Positions 25,360-35,277 are shown, numbered from the stretch's first letter. The stretch is 64,000 bases of DNA from Sphingomonas phyllosphaerae (GCF_029623345.1 NZ_JAPYKH010000002.1:1-64000), one strand, 5' to 3'. The notes: a model not told the origin generated them from the sequence alone. Numbers and translations are program-made.

Positions 25360-26175
25360 ATGACGGGCCTAACGCAGCCGACCTTGTTCATCCCGCACGG
25401 GGGCGGGCCGTGCTTCTTCATGGACTGGTCGCTGATGGGCGAACCGGCGGATACATGGGACAAGACCGCCGCTTGGCTGCGCGGGCTCGCCGCCGACCTG
25501 CCGGAAAAGCCCAAGGCGATTCTAGTCGTCTCGGGGCACTGGGAGGAGTCGGAATTCACCGTGGCCTCAGTGCCGGCGCCGGCGATGATCTACGACTACA
25601 ACGGCTTCCCGCCGCACACCTATCAGCTGCAATATCCCGCCCCGGGATCGAGCGACGTCGCGCGCCGCGTCGTCGAGCTGATGCAGGACGCCGGAATCCC
25701 GATCCGCGTGGATGTGCGCCGCGGCTTCGATCACGGGGTTTTCATCCCCTTCCTGCTTGCCTTTCCGGACGCGGATATCCCGGTGGTGCCGCTGTCGCTC
25801 AAATCGAACCTTGACCCCGCCGAGCATATCGCGGCGGGCAAGGCGCTGGCAGCGTTGCGCGATGAGGGCGTGCTGATCGTCGCGTCGGGCATGAGCTATC
25901 ACAACATGCGCGCCTTCCGCACGTCGACGGCAACCGCACCCTCCGCCGCGTTCGACGGCTGGCTTACCGACGCGCTGAGGCAGGACGACGCCGGTGCGCG
26001 GTTGGCGCAGCTCGCCCAATGGAGCGAGGGCGATGCCGCGCGCAACGCGCACCCGCGCGAGGAGCATCTGCTGCCGCTGATGATCGCGGCGGGCGCGGGT
26101 GCCGACTCTCGCGGTGAGCGCATCTTCTCCGACGTCGTCATGAAGGCGACCGTCTCCGCATTCCGCTTTGGATAA
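25360..26175 (+). CDS. DODA-type (LigB superfamily) extradiol ring-cleavage dioxygenase
   Basis: 271 residues. Metal-ligand motifs are TLFIPHGGG (His13), VVSGHWE (His60) and RGFDHGVFIPF (His near 128), with a later SGMSYHNMRAF. This is the YgiD/DODA pattern: an extradiol dioxygenase opening a catechol-type ring, for example 4,5-DOPA dioxygenase. It is divergent from the MFS gene at 25101 and starts an apparent two-gene operon with the VOC protein 8 bp downstream. Ring cleavage fits the Rieske oxygenase and reductase of the cluster. Confidence 0.85.
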   Translation: MTGLTQPTLFIPHGGGPCFFMDWSLMGEPADTWDKTAAWLRGLAADLPEKPKAILVVSGHWEESEFTVASVPAPAMIYDYNGFPPHTYQLQYPAPGSSDVARRVVELMQDAGIPIRVDVRRGFDHGVFIPFLLAFPDADIPVVPLSLKSNLDPAEHIAAGKALAALRDEGVLIVASGMSYHNMRAFRTSTATAPSAAFDGWLTDALRQDDAGARLAQLAQWSEGDAARNAHPREEHLLPLMIAAGAGADSRGERIFSDVVMKATVSAFRFG

Positions 26176-26183
26176 GGACCGAC

Positions 26184-26678
26184 ATGGAAAATCCGACCAC
26201 CCTGATCTTCATCGATCTCGCCTCCGATGATCCCGAGGCGACCGGCGCCTTCTACGCCGAGGTCTTCGGCTGGACCGATGAGGGGCGCCCGACGGGCGTC
26301 TATCACCGCCTCGTCCCGGGCGGGAACTTCCGCCACAAGGACCGCACCGAGAGCACGATCGGCAACCTCCACCTCGGCATATACAATTCCGCTAACGCGC
26401 GCCCGCATCCCGCGACCGAGGGTGCCGGCCCGCGCCCGCTGTCGCGCGGCACCGATCACAAGGCCCGCATCTGGCTATTGATCGGCGACGACCAGAACGC
26501 CGACGACATCCTCGCCGCCGCGGAGGCGCGGGGCGCCAAAGTGCTATGGCGCAACCATTATTGGAAAGAGTTCAACGGCCTGAACTGGGCGTTTGAAGAC
26601 CCTTGGGGCAATGAGATCATCCTGTGGGGCAAGGCCGGAGACCCGGCGGTGATACCCGAAGGCTTCACCCGTGAATAA
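26184..26678 (+). CDS. VOC (glyoxalase/extradiol dioxygenase fold) protein
   Basis: 164 residues. FIDLASDDPEATGAFYAEVFGWT is a typical first betaalphabetabetabeta module; FEDPWGNEIILWGKAG is the usual closing strand of the second. Possible metal ligands include His and Glu in these strands. It may be a dioxygenase, isomerase or lyase. It lies 8 bp after the DODA-type dioxygenase, so it probably acts on the same pathway. Confidence 0.75.
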   Translation: MENPTTLIFIDLASDDPEATGAFYAEVFGWTDEGRPTGVYHRLVPGGNFRHKDRTESTIGNLHLGIYNSANARPHPATEGAGPRPLSRGTDHKARIWLLIGDDQNADDILAAAEARGAKVLWRNHYWKEFNGLNWAFEDPWGNEIILWGKAGDPAVIPEGFTRE

Positions 26679-26700
26679 AGCGCGCTGGAGTCGCAAACGA

Positions 26701-26737
26701 AAAGGGGGCGGGACATGCAGCGTGTCCCGCCCTCTTT
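26701..26737. terminator. Bidirectional hairpin terminator
   Basis: 15-bp stem with one mismatch (AAAGGGGGCGGGACA / TGTCCCGCCCTCTTT) around a 7-base loop, between the convergent VOC and TauD-type genes. A-rich and T-rich tails flank the stem in both directions. Confidence 0.8.
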
Positions 26738-26825
26738 CCTTGTCCCCCGGCGCTCCTGCGTGCGCAGAAGCACATAAGCCCGCTTCGCTTTCCCCTCCTG
26801 CGAACGAAGAAGCCGGGCTCCGAGC

Positions 26826-27932
26826 TTAGCCGTGGTCCGCCAGCAGGCGCGGCACCGGCGCGTCCTTGATGCGGAAGAAGCCTTGGTCATCTACGGTCAC
26901 GCCCTCGCGCGGCTTGTGGCGCACCTGCACCACGCCGTTCTTGCCGAAGCCGTCGATCACCGGGCGGTCGCCCTGCCGGCTCAGCCACAGGCGAAGCAGG
27001 TGGCGACGGCGCTGCGGCTCGGGGTAATCGTCGAACCCGGTACGCGCATGCAGTGCGGCATAGTTCGACAGCCACTGGATGTCGCCGGGGCGGAAGTCCA
27101 TCTCGATCGCCATGCCGGGCTCATAAGCGATCTCGTCGAACAGCTTGAGCACCTCGATCTGCGCGTCGGTCAGCTTCGGCACGCCCGGGTAATCCTGCGC
27201 GGTCAGGATGTAGAGCGATCCCGCATACATGCTGAACACGCCGTCGGTCAGGTCGATGATCGGCGAGGTATAGGTGTCGGCGGGCGCGCGCACGTCTTGG
27301 CGGCGCCAGTCCCAGTGGTATGGCTCGAACAGCAGGGGCGCGAGATCGGGGCGGCGACGCAGGATCTCGTTGTAGATCTGCGCGCCCGAGACGAGGCACG
27401 ACGCGCCGCCTTCCTTGGCCGGGCGCAGGCACATCAGGGCGACGATGTCCGACGAGTCCGAATGATAGACGAGGCCGTCGCGCACCTTGGACGATTTGGC
27501 GGTGGGATCGTCCATTGTCTTGTCCGAGGTGGCATAGACCGAATCGATCAGGTCGCCCTTCTCGTTCTGGCGGATCGGATCGCCCATGTGCAGCCCGAGG
27601 ATGTAGTAGATTGCCGCCGACAGCGCATCCGAATAGAGGTGCGTGCGCAATCCGCGCACCAGTACAAAGCCGCGCCCGCTGTCGACGTCGCGCCCCCATT
27701 CCAGCACCGCTTCGGCACAGGCGGTAAGCGGATATTCTTCCTTCTGGACAAAGCGCAGATCGGGATCGGCCTCGACGAAGCGCGTACCGAGGTCTTCCAG
27801 CTCCGCCAGCTCCTTGGCGGACAATTGGTAGATCCAGCCGTCGCCCTTCGACAGCACGTCGCCGCGCCATGCGGCTTCAGTGTGGATTTCCTCCAGCGGA
27901 GCAGCGGGCGTGATCGCCGCGGCGATGTTCAT
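26826..27932 (-). CDS. TauD/TfdA-type 2-oxoglutarate dioxygenase
   Basis: 368 residues. VYHSDSSDIVALMCL carries the His-x-Asp pair, GDIQWLSNYAALHAR the distal His, and the Arg-rich RRRHLLRLWLS the 2OG-binding Arg. This is the clavaminate/TauD clade of Fe(II) hydroxylases, which act on small molecules; the substrate is unknown. The closing VRHKPREGVTVDDQGFFRI is well formed, so the gene is complete. It is alone on the minus strand and converges on the VOC gene at a strong terminator. Confidence 0.8.
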   Translation of the reverse strand: MNIAAAITPAAPLEEIHTEAAWRGDVLSKGDGWIYQLSAKELAELEDLGTRFVEADPDLRFVQKEEYPLTACAEAVLEWGRDVDSGRGFVLVRGLRTHLYSDALSAAIYYILGLHMGDPIRQNEKGDLIDSVYATSDKTMDDPTAKSSKVRDGLVYHSDSSDIVALMCLRPAKEGGASCLVSGAQIYNEILRRRPDLAPLLFEPYHWDWRRQDVRAPADTYTSPIIDLTDGVFSMYAGSLYILTAQDYPGVPKLTDAQIEVLKLFDEIAYEPGMAIEMDFRPGDIQWLSNYAALHARTGFDDYPEPQRRRHLLRLWLSRQGDRPVIDGFGKNGVVQVRHKPREGVTVDDQGFFRIKDAPVPRLLADHG

Positions 27933-28042
27933 GATGATGGGCCTCCAGCCATTGCCGGGTTCGGGGGAATATCCACCCGACCATCGTTAGGATAACAGCG
28001 GCCCCGCCTTTCGACTTGTTCGTGCGGACCCCATTGCTTGAT

Positions 28043-29545
28043 CTACCTGGCGTCCGCCGATCCTGCCGCCGCCTCTATCAGATCGAGGCGCGGGCGCGCG
28101 AAGTCGATGACCGTGCTGGTGCCATAGGCGTTGATCAGTTGCAGGCGGTCGGCGCGGGGGGTGAACGCGGGCCAGTCGGGCGCACCGGCATGGTTGGGGT
28201 TGCCCGTCCTCGCGAACGCGAGCCAATATTCCCCCATCAGCCGCGCGGTCGCATGATCCGCCGCGGTCCATCGATAGCCCGGGCGCGGCGGGCCGTTGTC
28301 GAACACGAACGGTATTTCGTCGGCATGGCCCACGCCAGGCGTGGTCGCGCGCAATGCTTCGGGCACATAGGCGAAGCGATAGAGATAGACCGGCGCGCCG
28401 TGCGCCGCGTGCAGCTTGGCGCGCCAGCGTGCGGGTTCGGTCATCGCATTCTCGCCCCACAGCCGCCCGATCTGCCTTTCACGCGTCTTACCTAAGGCGG
28501 CGTAGGCGGCGAGCAGCGCGGGGGCCTTGTCGCCGAACTGGCGCACCATCATCTCACCTCCGCCGGGAAACCAGCGCAACAGGCTTTCCTCGAAATCGTT
28601 GGCGCCGACCAGATAGGGTACCTTCGCCGCCAGTCCGATGCGGAACGCGACATCGGTGCGCGCGACGACCAGCTTTCCGTCGATTACCGGGCGCGCGGGG
28701 ACGATGACCGGCGCGTCGAGGATCGTGTCGGCGCCGAGCGCGCGCAATTGCGCGAGCGTCGTCGCTCGCTTGGTCGTAGCCCAGGCGCTGCATTTTGCGG
28801 CGGCGGCCTCGACTGAATCGAGCATGTCGTTGCGCCCGCCAGATTCCGATATCGCCTTGGCGAACAGCCCTTTGGCGGCGGGTGAGGTCATCAGGAAATT
28901 GACCGACGAGGCGCCCGCTGATTCGCCGAAGATCGTGACGTTCGCGGCATCGCCCCCGAACGCCGCGATATTGTCGCGGACCCATTTGAGCGCGGCGATC
29001 TGGTCCATCATCCCGTAATTCGCGATCGGCTGCCCCGCCTGTTCCTTGAGAAGTTCGGGATGGACGAAGGTCCCGAACCGCCCGAGGCGATAGTTGAGCG
29101 TCACGACGATCGCGCCGCGAGCCGCCAGCGCGGCACCGTCGTAGTCGGGCATTGACCCCGATCCCATGATGAACGCCCCGCCGTGGATCCACACCATCAC
29201 CGGCAGTCGCGCGGCGGGCGTCCCGTGCGGACGCCAGATGTTGAGAAACAGGCAATCCTCGCTCTGCTGATTGGAGTAGCCGGCGGGGAGCGGGTTGTTC
29301 TTCGAATCCTGCACGCAGTCCGCGCCGATCACGCTCGCCTGCCGCACTCCCGTCCATCGCGATGCCAGGGCGGGCGCGCGCCAGCGCAGCGCGCCGACCG
29401 GCGCCGCGGCATAGGGCACCCCCAGAAACGCTTCGACCGCGCCCGTGTCCTTTCCCTCGATCCGTCCCGCCGGCGCATCGACACGCGGACCGGCGAGGGC
29501 AGGCGAAGCGATCGCGCACAAGACGAGCAGGGCAAAGCGCTTCAT
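28043..29545 (-). CDS. Type B carboxylesterase, exported
   Basis: 500 residues from the ATG at 29545, with GGGAGCGA upstream and a signal peptide MKRFALLVLCAIASPALAGP, preferred over a longer frame. Motifs are EDCLFLNIWRP, VMVWIHGGAF (oxyanion hole) and FGESAGA with the nucleophile Ser209; a Glu and a His (GVGHADEIPFVF) complete the triad. It hydrolyses carboxylic esters in the periplasm or outside the cell. It is the third gene of a minus-strand operon after the reductase and the BASS-type transporter, and may free an esterified substrate for the pathway. Confidence 0.9.
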   Translation of the reverse strand: MKRFALLVLCAIASPALAGPRVDAPAGRIEGKDTGAVEAFLGVPYAAAPVGALRWRAPALASRWTGVRQASVIGADCVQDSKNNPLPAGYSNQQSEDCLFLNIWRPHGTPAARLPVMVWIHGGAFIMGSGSMPDYDGAALAARGAIVVTLNYRLGRFGTFVHPELLKEQAGQPIANYGMMDQIAALKWVRDNIAAFGGDAANVTIFGESAGASSVNFLMTSPAAKGLFAKAISESGGRNDMLDSVEAAAAKCSAWATTKRATTLAQLRALGADTILDAPVIVPARPVIDGKLVVARTDVAFRIGLAAKVPYLVGANDFEESLLRWFPGGGEMMVRQFGDKAPALLAAYAALGKTRERQIGRLWGENAMTEPARWRAKLHAAHGAPVYLYRFAYVPEALRATTPGVGHADEIPFVFDNGPPRPGYRWTAADHATARLMGEYWLAFARTGNPNHAGAPDWPAFTPRADRLQLINAYGTSTVIDFARPRLDLIEAAAGSADAR

Positions 29546-29564
29546 ACGGGTCGCTCCCTTGTGG

Positions 29565-30554
29565 TCAGGCGGTGGCGGGGTTCGCGGCGGCGGCATCGTC
29601 TGCGCCGCGCGCGAACGCCTGCGCCATCGCAGCGCAGACGATGAGCTGGAGTTGGTGGAACAGCATCACCGGCAACAGCACCGGCCCCAGCGCCGCCGGC
29701 GGGAACAGCGTCGAGGCGATCGGCACCCCGGTCGCGAGGCTCTTCTTCGAGCCTGCGAACAGCATCACGATCCGGTCCTCGCGCGCCAATCCGATCCGCG
29801 CCGATGCCCACCAGGTCAGCGCCATCACCGTAGCCAGCATCGCGGCGGAGACGAGCAGGATCGCGGCGATATCAGCGGCGTCCACACGATTCCACAAGCC
29901 CTCGACGATCGAGGCGCTGAATGCGGAAAAGACGATCAGCAGGATCGAGCTGCGATCGACGCGGCTTACCAGCTTGCGATGCCGGTCGATGACCTTCCCC
30001 ATCCACGGGCGCAGCAAATGCCCGGCGGCAAATGGCAGCACCAGTTGCAGCACGATCTTCTCGATCGCAGTGGTTGATACGCTTGCGCTATGCCCCATCA
30101 GCAGCGCGACGAGGAACGGCGTCGCCGTCACGCCCAGCAGGCTGGAAAAGGACGCGCTGCACACCGCCGCTGCGACATTGCCGCGCGCGATCGCGGTGAA
30201 GGCGATCGACGACTGGACGGTGGAGGGTAACAGGCACAGGAACAGGATGCCGTCGAGAACGCCCGGCGCCATGTGCCCCGTCAACGCGGCGCGGATTGCC
30301 AGCCCCAGCAGCGGGAACAGCGCGAAGGTCGTCGCCAGCACCGCCGCATGGAGCCGCAGGTTGCTGAACCCCGAGACGATCGCCTCGCGCGACAGCTTCG
30401 CACCGTGGAGGAAGAACAGCAGCACGATGGACACGTCCGCGGCGATCTTCACCGCTTGCGCTGCGAGCCCGCGCACCGGCGCGACGCTGGCGAGCACCAC
30501 TAGCCCCAGCATCAGCACGATGAATGGATCGACCCAGCCGATCGTACGCGACAT
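29565..30554 (-). CDS. Bile acid:sodium symporter-like (BASS/SBF-like) transporter
   Basis: 329 residues from the ATG at 30554 (MSRTIGWVDPF); the open frame extends upstream but overlaps the reductase gene. About nine to ten hydrophobic helices, with LFFLHGAKLSREAI and FLCLLPSTVQSSIAFTAIAR typical of the SBF-like group. It probably imports an organic anion together with sodium. It lies 17 bp after the reductase stop and 19 bp before the esterase start, all on the minus strand. Confidence 0.8.
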   Translation of the reverse strand: MSRTIGWVDPFIVLMLGLVVLASVAPVRGLAAQAVKIAADVSIVLLFFLHGAKLSREAIVSGFSNLRLHAAVLATTFALFPLLGLAIRAALTGHMAPGVLDGILFLCLLPSTVQSSIAFTAIARGNVAAAVCSASFSSLLGVTATPFLVALLMGHSASVSTTAIEKIVLQLVLPFAAGHLLRPWMGKVIDRHRKLVSRVDRSSILLIVFSAFSASIVEGLWNRVDAADIAAILLVSAAMLATVMALTWWASARIGLAREDRIVMLFAGSKKSLATGVPIASTLFPPAALGPVLLPVMLFHQLQLIVCAAMAQAFARGADDAAAANPATA

Positions 30555-30571
30555 TGTGCGCCGCAACGCGC

Positions 30572-31555
30572 TCACAGGTCGAGCACCAGATGCGCGGACC
30601 TGGCCCCTGAACAGCAGACCATCATTGTCCGGTTCGCGGCCTTTTCCGCATCGGACAGCACTTCGTCGCGGTGATCGGGCACGCCGTCGAGCACCGTCGC
30701 CTCGCACGCGCCGCAAACCCCCTCGGCGCAGGAATGCGGGATGTTGATCCCCGCCGCCTTCAGCGTCTCAAGGATCGTCGATCCTTGCGCGACCGCGTAG
30801 CAGCCGCCGGTGCGCGCCAATTCGACGGTGAACCCGCCCCCGGTCGCTGCGATGCCGGTGCCCGAGAAGCGCTCCAGATGGACGACAGCGTCGTTCACCC
30901 CTGCGGCCTCTGCCGCATCGACATAGGCATCTAGCATCCCGGACGGCCCGCAGGCATAGAAATGGCTGCCCGCGGGAGCCTCGGCAAAGATCCGCGCGAG
31001 ATCCAGCCGCGCGCCGTGATCGGCCTCGAACACCGTCTCGAACGTCGTCGCCAACCCTTCCAGCACCGGCGCGATCTCGTTGAGCAGCGGCGCGTTTGCG
31101 GCGCTGCGCGCGCCAAAATGGAAAGAAAAGGGCCGTCCCAGCGTGCGCAGCCTCTGCGCCATCGCCCAGAGCGGCGTCACCCCGATTCCGCCCGCGATCA
31201 GCACGCTGTGCGCCGCGTCCTCTATCAGCGGAAAATGGCAACGTGGCGCGCTGACGGTGATGACGTCGCCTTCGGAGACCTGTTCGTGCAGGTGCCGCGA
31301 CCCGCCCCGGCTGTCGGCGTCCAGCGCGACCGCGACGACATAGCGGCCGCTGTCCGCCGGATCGTTGAGCAGCGAATATTGCCGGATCAGATCGGGGGTC
31401 AGGTGCAGGTCGATATGCGCGCCCGCGACGAACGGCGGCAGTATCACGCCGGCGTCGGGCAGCAGATCCAGGATCGCGACCGCCCCGGCGCTGCCTGTCG
31501 CCCCCGTCACGCGGATCCGATCGACCCGCACGCTGATCCGTTCGACGTTCAACAC
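30572..31555 (-). CDS. VanB/PDR-type oxidoreductase (reductase of a Rieske oxygenase)
   Basis: 327 residues in the usual order: flavin domain with RQYSLLN (residues ~59-65), NAD domain with VLIAGGIGVTPLWAMA and FYACGPSGM, and a C-terminal plant-type ferredoxin domain CAEGVCGACE...CC for a [2Fe-2S] cluster. Such proteins pass electrons from NAD(P)H to a separate Rieske oxygenase; a single-subunit candidate is encoded at 39221 in the same cluster. First gene of the minus-strand operon; divergent from the AraC-amidase fusion. Confidence 0.9.
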   Translation of the reverse strand: MLNVERISVRVDRIRVTGATGSAGAVAILDLLPDAGVILPPFVAGAHIDLHLTPDLIRQYSLLNDPADSGRYVVAVALDADSRGGSRHLHEQVSEGDVITVSAPRCHFPLIEDAAHSVLIAGGIGVTPLWAMAQRLRTLGRPFSFHFGARSAANAPLLNEIAPVLEGLATTFETVFEADHGARLDLARIFAEAPAGSHFYACGPSGMLDAYVDAAEAAGVNDAVVHLERFSGTGIAATGGGFTVELARTGGCYAVAQGSTILETLKAAGINIPHSCAEGVCGACEATVLDGVPDHRDEVLSDAEKAANRTMMVCCSGARSAHLVLDL

Positions 31556-31747
31556 TATCTGGTCCCGCCCCCTGCGCCCATTGAATGCTGCGACTGCGTG
31601 AGCATAGGTGACATGGCCCGCGCGCGACGGCTTGCCTAATTCGGCACGAATTCTTGCGCGTAGCCTGCTGTCACGCGCGGCCGGGTCGTCCCGCTATGGT
31701 CACCGCTGCTGCGTTGCGGCATCTTTATCATCGCCGGATAGCCGAGC

Positions 31748-34090
31748 ATGCTGCGGGTGCTCGGTAGATGCGGGGATATTGAATTGCGGTTCACCACCAA
31801 TGCCTATCCCAAGGAAGAACGCTGGGAGGCGTGGCGCTTCGCGCTGAAGCGCAAGTCGGTACTGCTCAACGTCATGAGCGAACCGGCCTATGGCGAGCTG
31901 TCGAGCCATCGCGGCGCCAACGGGCCCGAGTTCATTAGCATATCCTCCACCAGCCAGAACGTCACGATCGACCTGTCGGATCGCGCCGATCATATCTGGA
32001 TGGTGCAGCTGCTGGAGGGCGAGCTTTCCGCCACGCTCGGCGCGCAGACGGTTGTCGTGCGTGAAGGCGACGTGCTGATCGGCGGGAACGATGCACGCGC
32101 GGTGCTGGATCTGCCGCGCGATCATCGCTTCCTGATGATGCATGTCCCGCGCGCGTTTTTCGGCCCGGCGGTGCGCAACCTGCTGCCCGCCGATCTCAGC
32201 CTGATCGCGTCGGATACCGGGGCGGGGCGGTTGCTGTCGGCGATGCTGCGCTCGGTCGCGGATACGATCAACGAGCTCACCAGCGACCGGCTGCGCCCGG
32301 TCGAACTCAGCCTGTCCGAATTCCTGCTCACTGCGCTGCTGGAGGGCGCGCCCGCGCGCTCGCTCGGCGGGTCGGCGGGTGCGCGCGCGATGCTGCTGGA
32401 GCGCGTCTTTCAGTCGATCGAGATGCATCTGTCCGATCCGACGCTCAACCTGCAATTCGTCGCCACCGAGCACGGCATCTCGATGCGCTACCTGCAGAAG
32501 CTGTTCGAATCCATCGACGACAGCTTCGGCCATTACGTGAAGCAACGGCGGCTCGAACGCTGCCGGATGGACTTGGTCAGCCCGCTGCACTCGCAGAAAT
32601 CGATCTCTGACATCCTGTTCCAATGGGGCTTCAACGACTCGGCCTCGTTCAGCCGCAGCTTCCGCGAGCGCTACGGCGTGTCGCCGCGCGAATATCGCAA
32701 GGCCTCGCCCGGCGGCGAGGACGACAGCGTTCCCCAGCGCGGCAGCCCTGTCGCGCGCACCGCCGACGCGCCGACCGACGAATCGCTGGAGCTTGAGGCT
32801 GCGACCGAAGCCGGCATCGGCGCCGACGATGTGATCCCCGCCGGCGACGTGCGCCATCATCATCTGCGCGCGACGGTGGATACCGTCCATTGGGGCTATA
32901 TCAGCCGTAACCTGCGCCCGGTGCTGCGCGTCCGGTCGGGCGATTACGTCACGATCGAGACGGTTACTCATCACGCCGGCGACGATCACGAACGGATGAT
33001 CGACGGCGACCCGGAGGTCGAGCGCATCTACCATTGGGAAAAGGGCGACAAGGCAATCAACCGCCGCGGCGCCGGGCCGATGGACGCCTCCGCGGTCGGG
33101 CGCGGCGCGGGCGAGGGGTTCGGTGTCCATATCATGACCGGCCCCATCGCAATCGCGGGGGCGGAGCGCGGCGATGTCGTGGAGGTGCGCTTCCTGGAGA
33201 TGACCCCGCGGCCCTCTAGCAGCACGAAGTTCGCTGGGCGCAGCTTCGGCAGCAACGTCGCGGCCTATTGGGGCTTTCACTACGGCGACATGTTGACCGA
33301 GCCTAAGCCGCGCGAGGTCGTCACCATCTATGAGGTCGAGCGGCGCCACGGCGGGCATTGTGCGCACGCGGTCTACAATTACCGTTACGTGCCGCAGACC
33401 GACCCCAATGGAATCGTTCACCAGCGCTATGATTACCCCGGGGTGATCGTCGATCCCGAGTTGGTGACGAAGAACTTCAACGTGCTGCGCGACGTGGAGG
33501 TGCCGGTGCGCCCGCATTTCGGCTTTGTCGCGATGGCGCCCGCACATGACGGGCTGATCGATTCGGTCCCGCCCGCCAATTTCGGCGGCAATATCGACAA
33601 CTGGCGGATGGGCGCAGGTGGATCGGTGTTCCTGCCGGTCAATGTCGCGGAAGGGCTGCTGTCACTGGGAGATCCGCATGCGTCGCAGGGCGACTCCGAA
33701 TTGTGCGGCACTGCCATCGAATGTTCGATGAGCGCGGTAATTCAGATCGTGCTTCATCGGTGCGGTGACCAGCCCGAGAAACTGCGTGACCTCGATTACC
33801 CGTTGATTGAGACGCGCGACGAATGGGTGATCCTGGGCTTTTCGCAGCCCAATTACTTGCGCGATCTGGGTGGCAAGGCGCAGAGCGACATCTACAAGCA
33901 GAGCTCGATCGAAGGCGCGATGCGCGACGCCTTCCGTAAGGCGCGCCGCTTCCTGATGACGACACGAGGGCTGACCGAGGACGAGGCGATCTCCTTGCTG
34001 TCGGTGGGGGTGGATTTCGGGGTGACACAGGTAGTCAACGGCAATTGGGGCGCGCATGCGATCATCCGCAAGGCGCTGTTCGTGCATTGA
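31748..34090 (+). CDS. AraC-family regulator fused to acetamidase/formamidase
   Basis: 780 residues in one uninterrupted frame. Residues ~15-200: AraC-type sensing domain (cupin-like, ...DHIWMVQLLEGELSATLG). Residues ~214-317: AraC DNA-binding domain (SIEMHLSDPTLNLQFVATEH, ISDILFQWGFNDSASFSRSF). Residues ~318-372: polar linker. Residues ~375-775: complete FmdA/AmdA amidase (HHLRATVDTVHWGYISRNL, THHAGDD, GVHIMTGPI, GGNIDNWRMG, LGDPHASQGD). So a transcription factor and an amide hydrolase share one chain. Separate versions of both parts occur at 40521 and 41635. It is divergent from the reductase operon, which it may control. Confidence 0.85.
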   Translation: MLRVLGRCGDIELRFTTNAYPKEERWEAWRFALKRKSVLLNVMSEPAYGELSSHRGANGPEFISISSTSQNVTIDLSDRADHIWMVQLLEGELSATLGAQTVVVREGDVLIGGNDARAVLDLPRDHRFLMMHVPRAFFGPAVRNLLPADLSLIASDTGAGRLLSAMLRSVADTINELTSDRLRPVELSLSEFLLTALLEGAPARSLGGSAGARAMLLERVFQSIEMHLSDPTLNLQFVATEHGISMRYLQKLFESIDDSFGHYVKQRRLERCRMDLVSPLHSQKSISDILFQWGFNDSASFSRSFRERYGVSPREYRKASPGGEDDSVPQRGSPVARTADAPTDESLELEAATEAGIGADDVIPAGDVRHHHLRATVDTVHWGYISRNLRPVLRVRSGDYVTIETVTHHAGDDHERMIDGDPEVERIYHWEKGDKAINRRGAGPMDASAVGRGAGEGFGVHIMTGPIAIAGAERGDVVEVRFLEMTPRPSSSTKFAGRSFGSNVAAYWGFHYGDMLTEPKPREVVTIYEVERRHGGHCAHAVYNYRYVPQTDPNGIVHQRYDYPGVIVDPELVTKNFNVLRDVEVPVRPHFGFVAMAPAHDGLIDSVPPANFGGNIDNWRMGAGGSVFLPVNVAEGLLSLGDPHASQGDSELCGTAIECSMSAVIQIVLHRCGDQPEKLRDLDYPLIETRDEWVILGFSQPNYLRDLGGKAQSDIYKQSSIEGAMRDAFRKARRFLMTTRGLTEDEAISLLSVGVDFGVTQVVNGNWGAHAIIRKALFVH

Positions 34091-34377
34091 TGGAGAGCAC
34101 CGATAACAGAAGCGGGCGATTGTCGTTCAGCAGATATTCGTTCGTGCTGAGGAGAGGCTGAGGTCGTCGAAGCCTCGTCTCGATGCACCGTGGACCACCG
34201 CCCTTCAAGCGGCCGTATCGACAAGGTTAATGATTTCGCAGGACGGACGGAGTTCGTGAGGGAACCGCCGGCAAATGCGTGGAGGCCCGACCCGCCAACC
34301 GACCATGCACCTGACGACAAGTCGCCGTGTGCGCAGCATCAACGCGCGGGGGCGTCGGCTGCGCTAGCATCGCGGGC

Positions 34378-35277
34378 ATGAGCATCGCGCCCCGCATCGC
34401 CGTCGTCGGCAGCATCAACACCGACATCATCATCGACGTGGCGGCACTGCCGCGCCCGCACGAGACGATCATGACTCGCGGGCTGCGGCGGGAGATCGGG
34501 GGCAAGGGTCTCAATCAGGCAATGGCCGCGCGGCGGATGGGCGCGCGTGTGAGTATGATCGGCACAGTCGGCAACGATGCCGAGGGGGCGGCGGCGTGCG
34601 ACCATCTGCTCGTGGCGGGTATCAACACGCTCCATATCGATGGTGTCGCGGCGCCGACCGGAACCGCGCACATCATGGTCGCGGCCGATGGCGCCAATGT
34701 CATCGCGGTGACGGCGGGCGCGAACGCACTGGTGACACCCGCGCTGGTGGAGGCGGCGGAGCCCTCGATCGCGACCGCGGGGTTGCTGATGGTCCAGCTC
34801 GAAACTCCGTTCGACGCGATCGAGGCAGCGCTGCGTGTCGCGCGGCGGCACAATGTCCGCACGCTCCTTAACCCCGCACCTGCCGATCGCGCCGCGCTGT
34901 CGCTGTTACCGCTGGTCGATCTGGTGACGCCGAATGAGACCGAACTGGCGAGCCTGACCGGCACCGATGACGTGGCGGCGGGGCTGAAGGCGCTGGTCGC
35001 GGCGGGCGCGGGCTCCGCGCTGGTGACGCTGGGGGGCGATGGCAGCGCCGCGCTGATCGGCGACGAACTGCTGCGCCAGCCCGCATTTCCCGTGTCGGTT
35101 GTGGACACCACAGGCGCGGGGGACGCCTATAACGGTGCGTTGGCCTATGCGCTGGCGCTGGGCGAGCCCCTGCCCGTCGCGATGCGGCTGGCGGCGGCGG
35201 CGGGGGCGTTGGCGGTATCGCGCGCCTCGGCGAATGCGGCGCCAACCTATCGCGAGGCGATGGCGCTGCTGGGATAG
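34378..35277 (+). CDS. Ribokinase-like PfkB-family carbohydrate kinase
   Basis: 299 residues from the ATG at 34378. IAVVGSINTDIIIDV opens the PfkB fold, IGGKGLNQAMAARRMGA is the first signature, and VVDTTGAGDAYNGALAYALA is the second, with the anion-hole GAGD and catalytic Asp. Best fit is ribokinase (RbsK type), but other nucleoside or sugar kinases of the family look alike. It is downstream of the AraC-amidase fusion by 287 bp. A kinase in this cluster may act on a sugar or nucleoside moiety of the unknown substrate. Confidence 0.8.
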   Translation: MSIAPRIAVVGSINTDIIIDVAALPRPHETIMTRGLRREIGGKGLNQAMAARRMGARVSMIGTVGNDAEGAAACDHLLVAGINTLHIDGVAAPTGTAHIMVAADGANVIAVTAGANALVTPALVEAAEPSIATAGLLMVQLETPFDAIEAALRVARRHNVRTLLNPAPADRAALSLLPLVDLVTPNETELASLTGTDDVAAGLKALVAAGAGSALVTLGGDGSAALIGDELLRQPAFPVSVVDTTGAGDAYNGALAYALALGEPLPVAMRLAAAAGALAVSRASANAAPTYREAMALLG

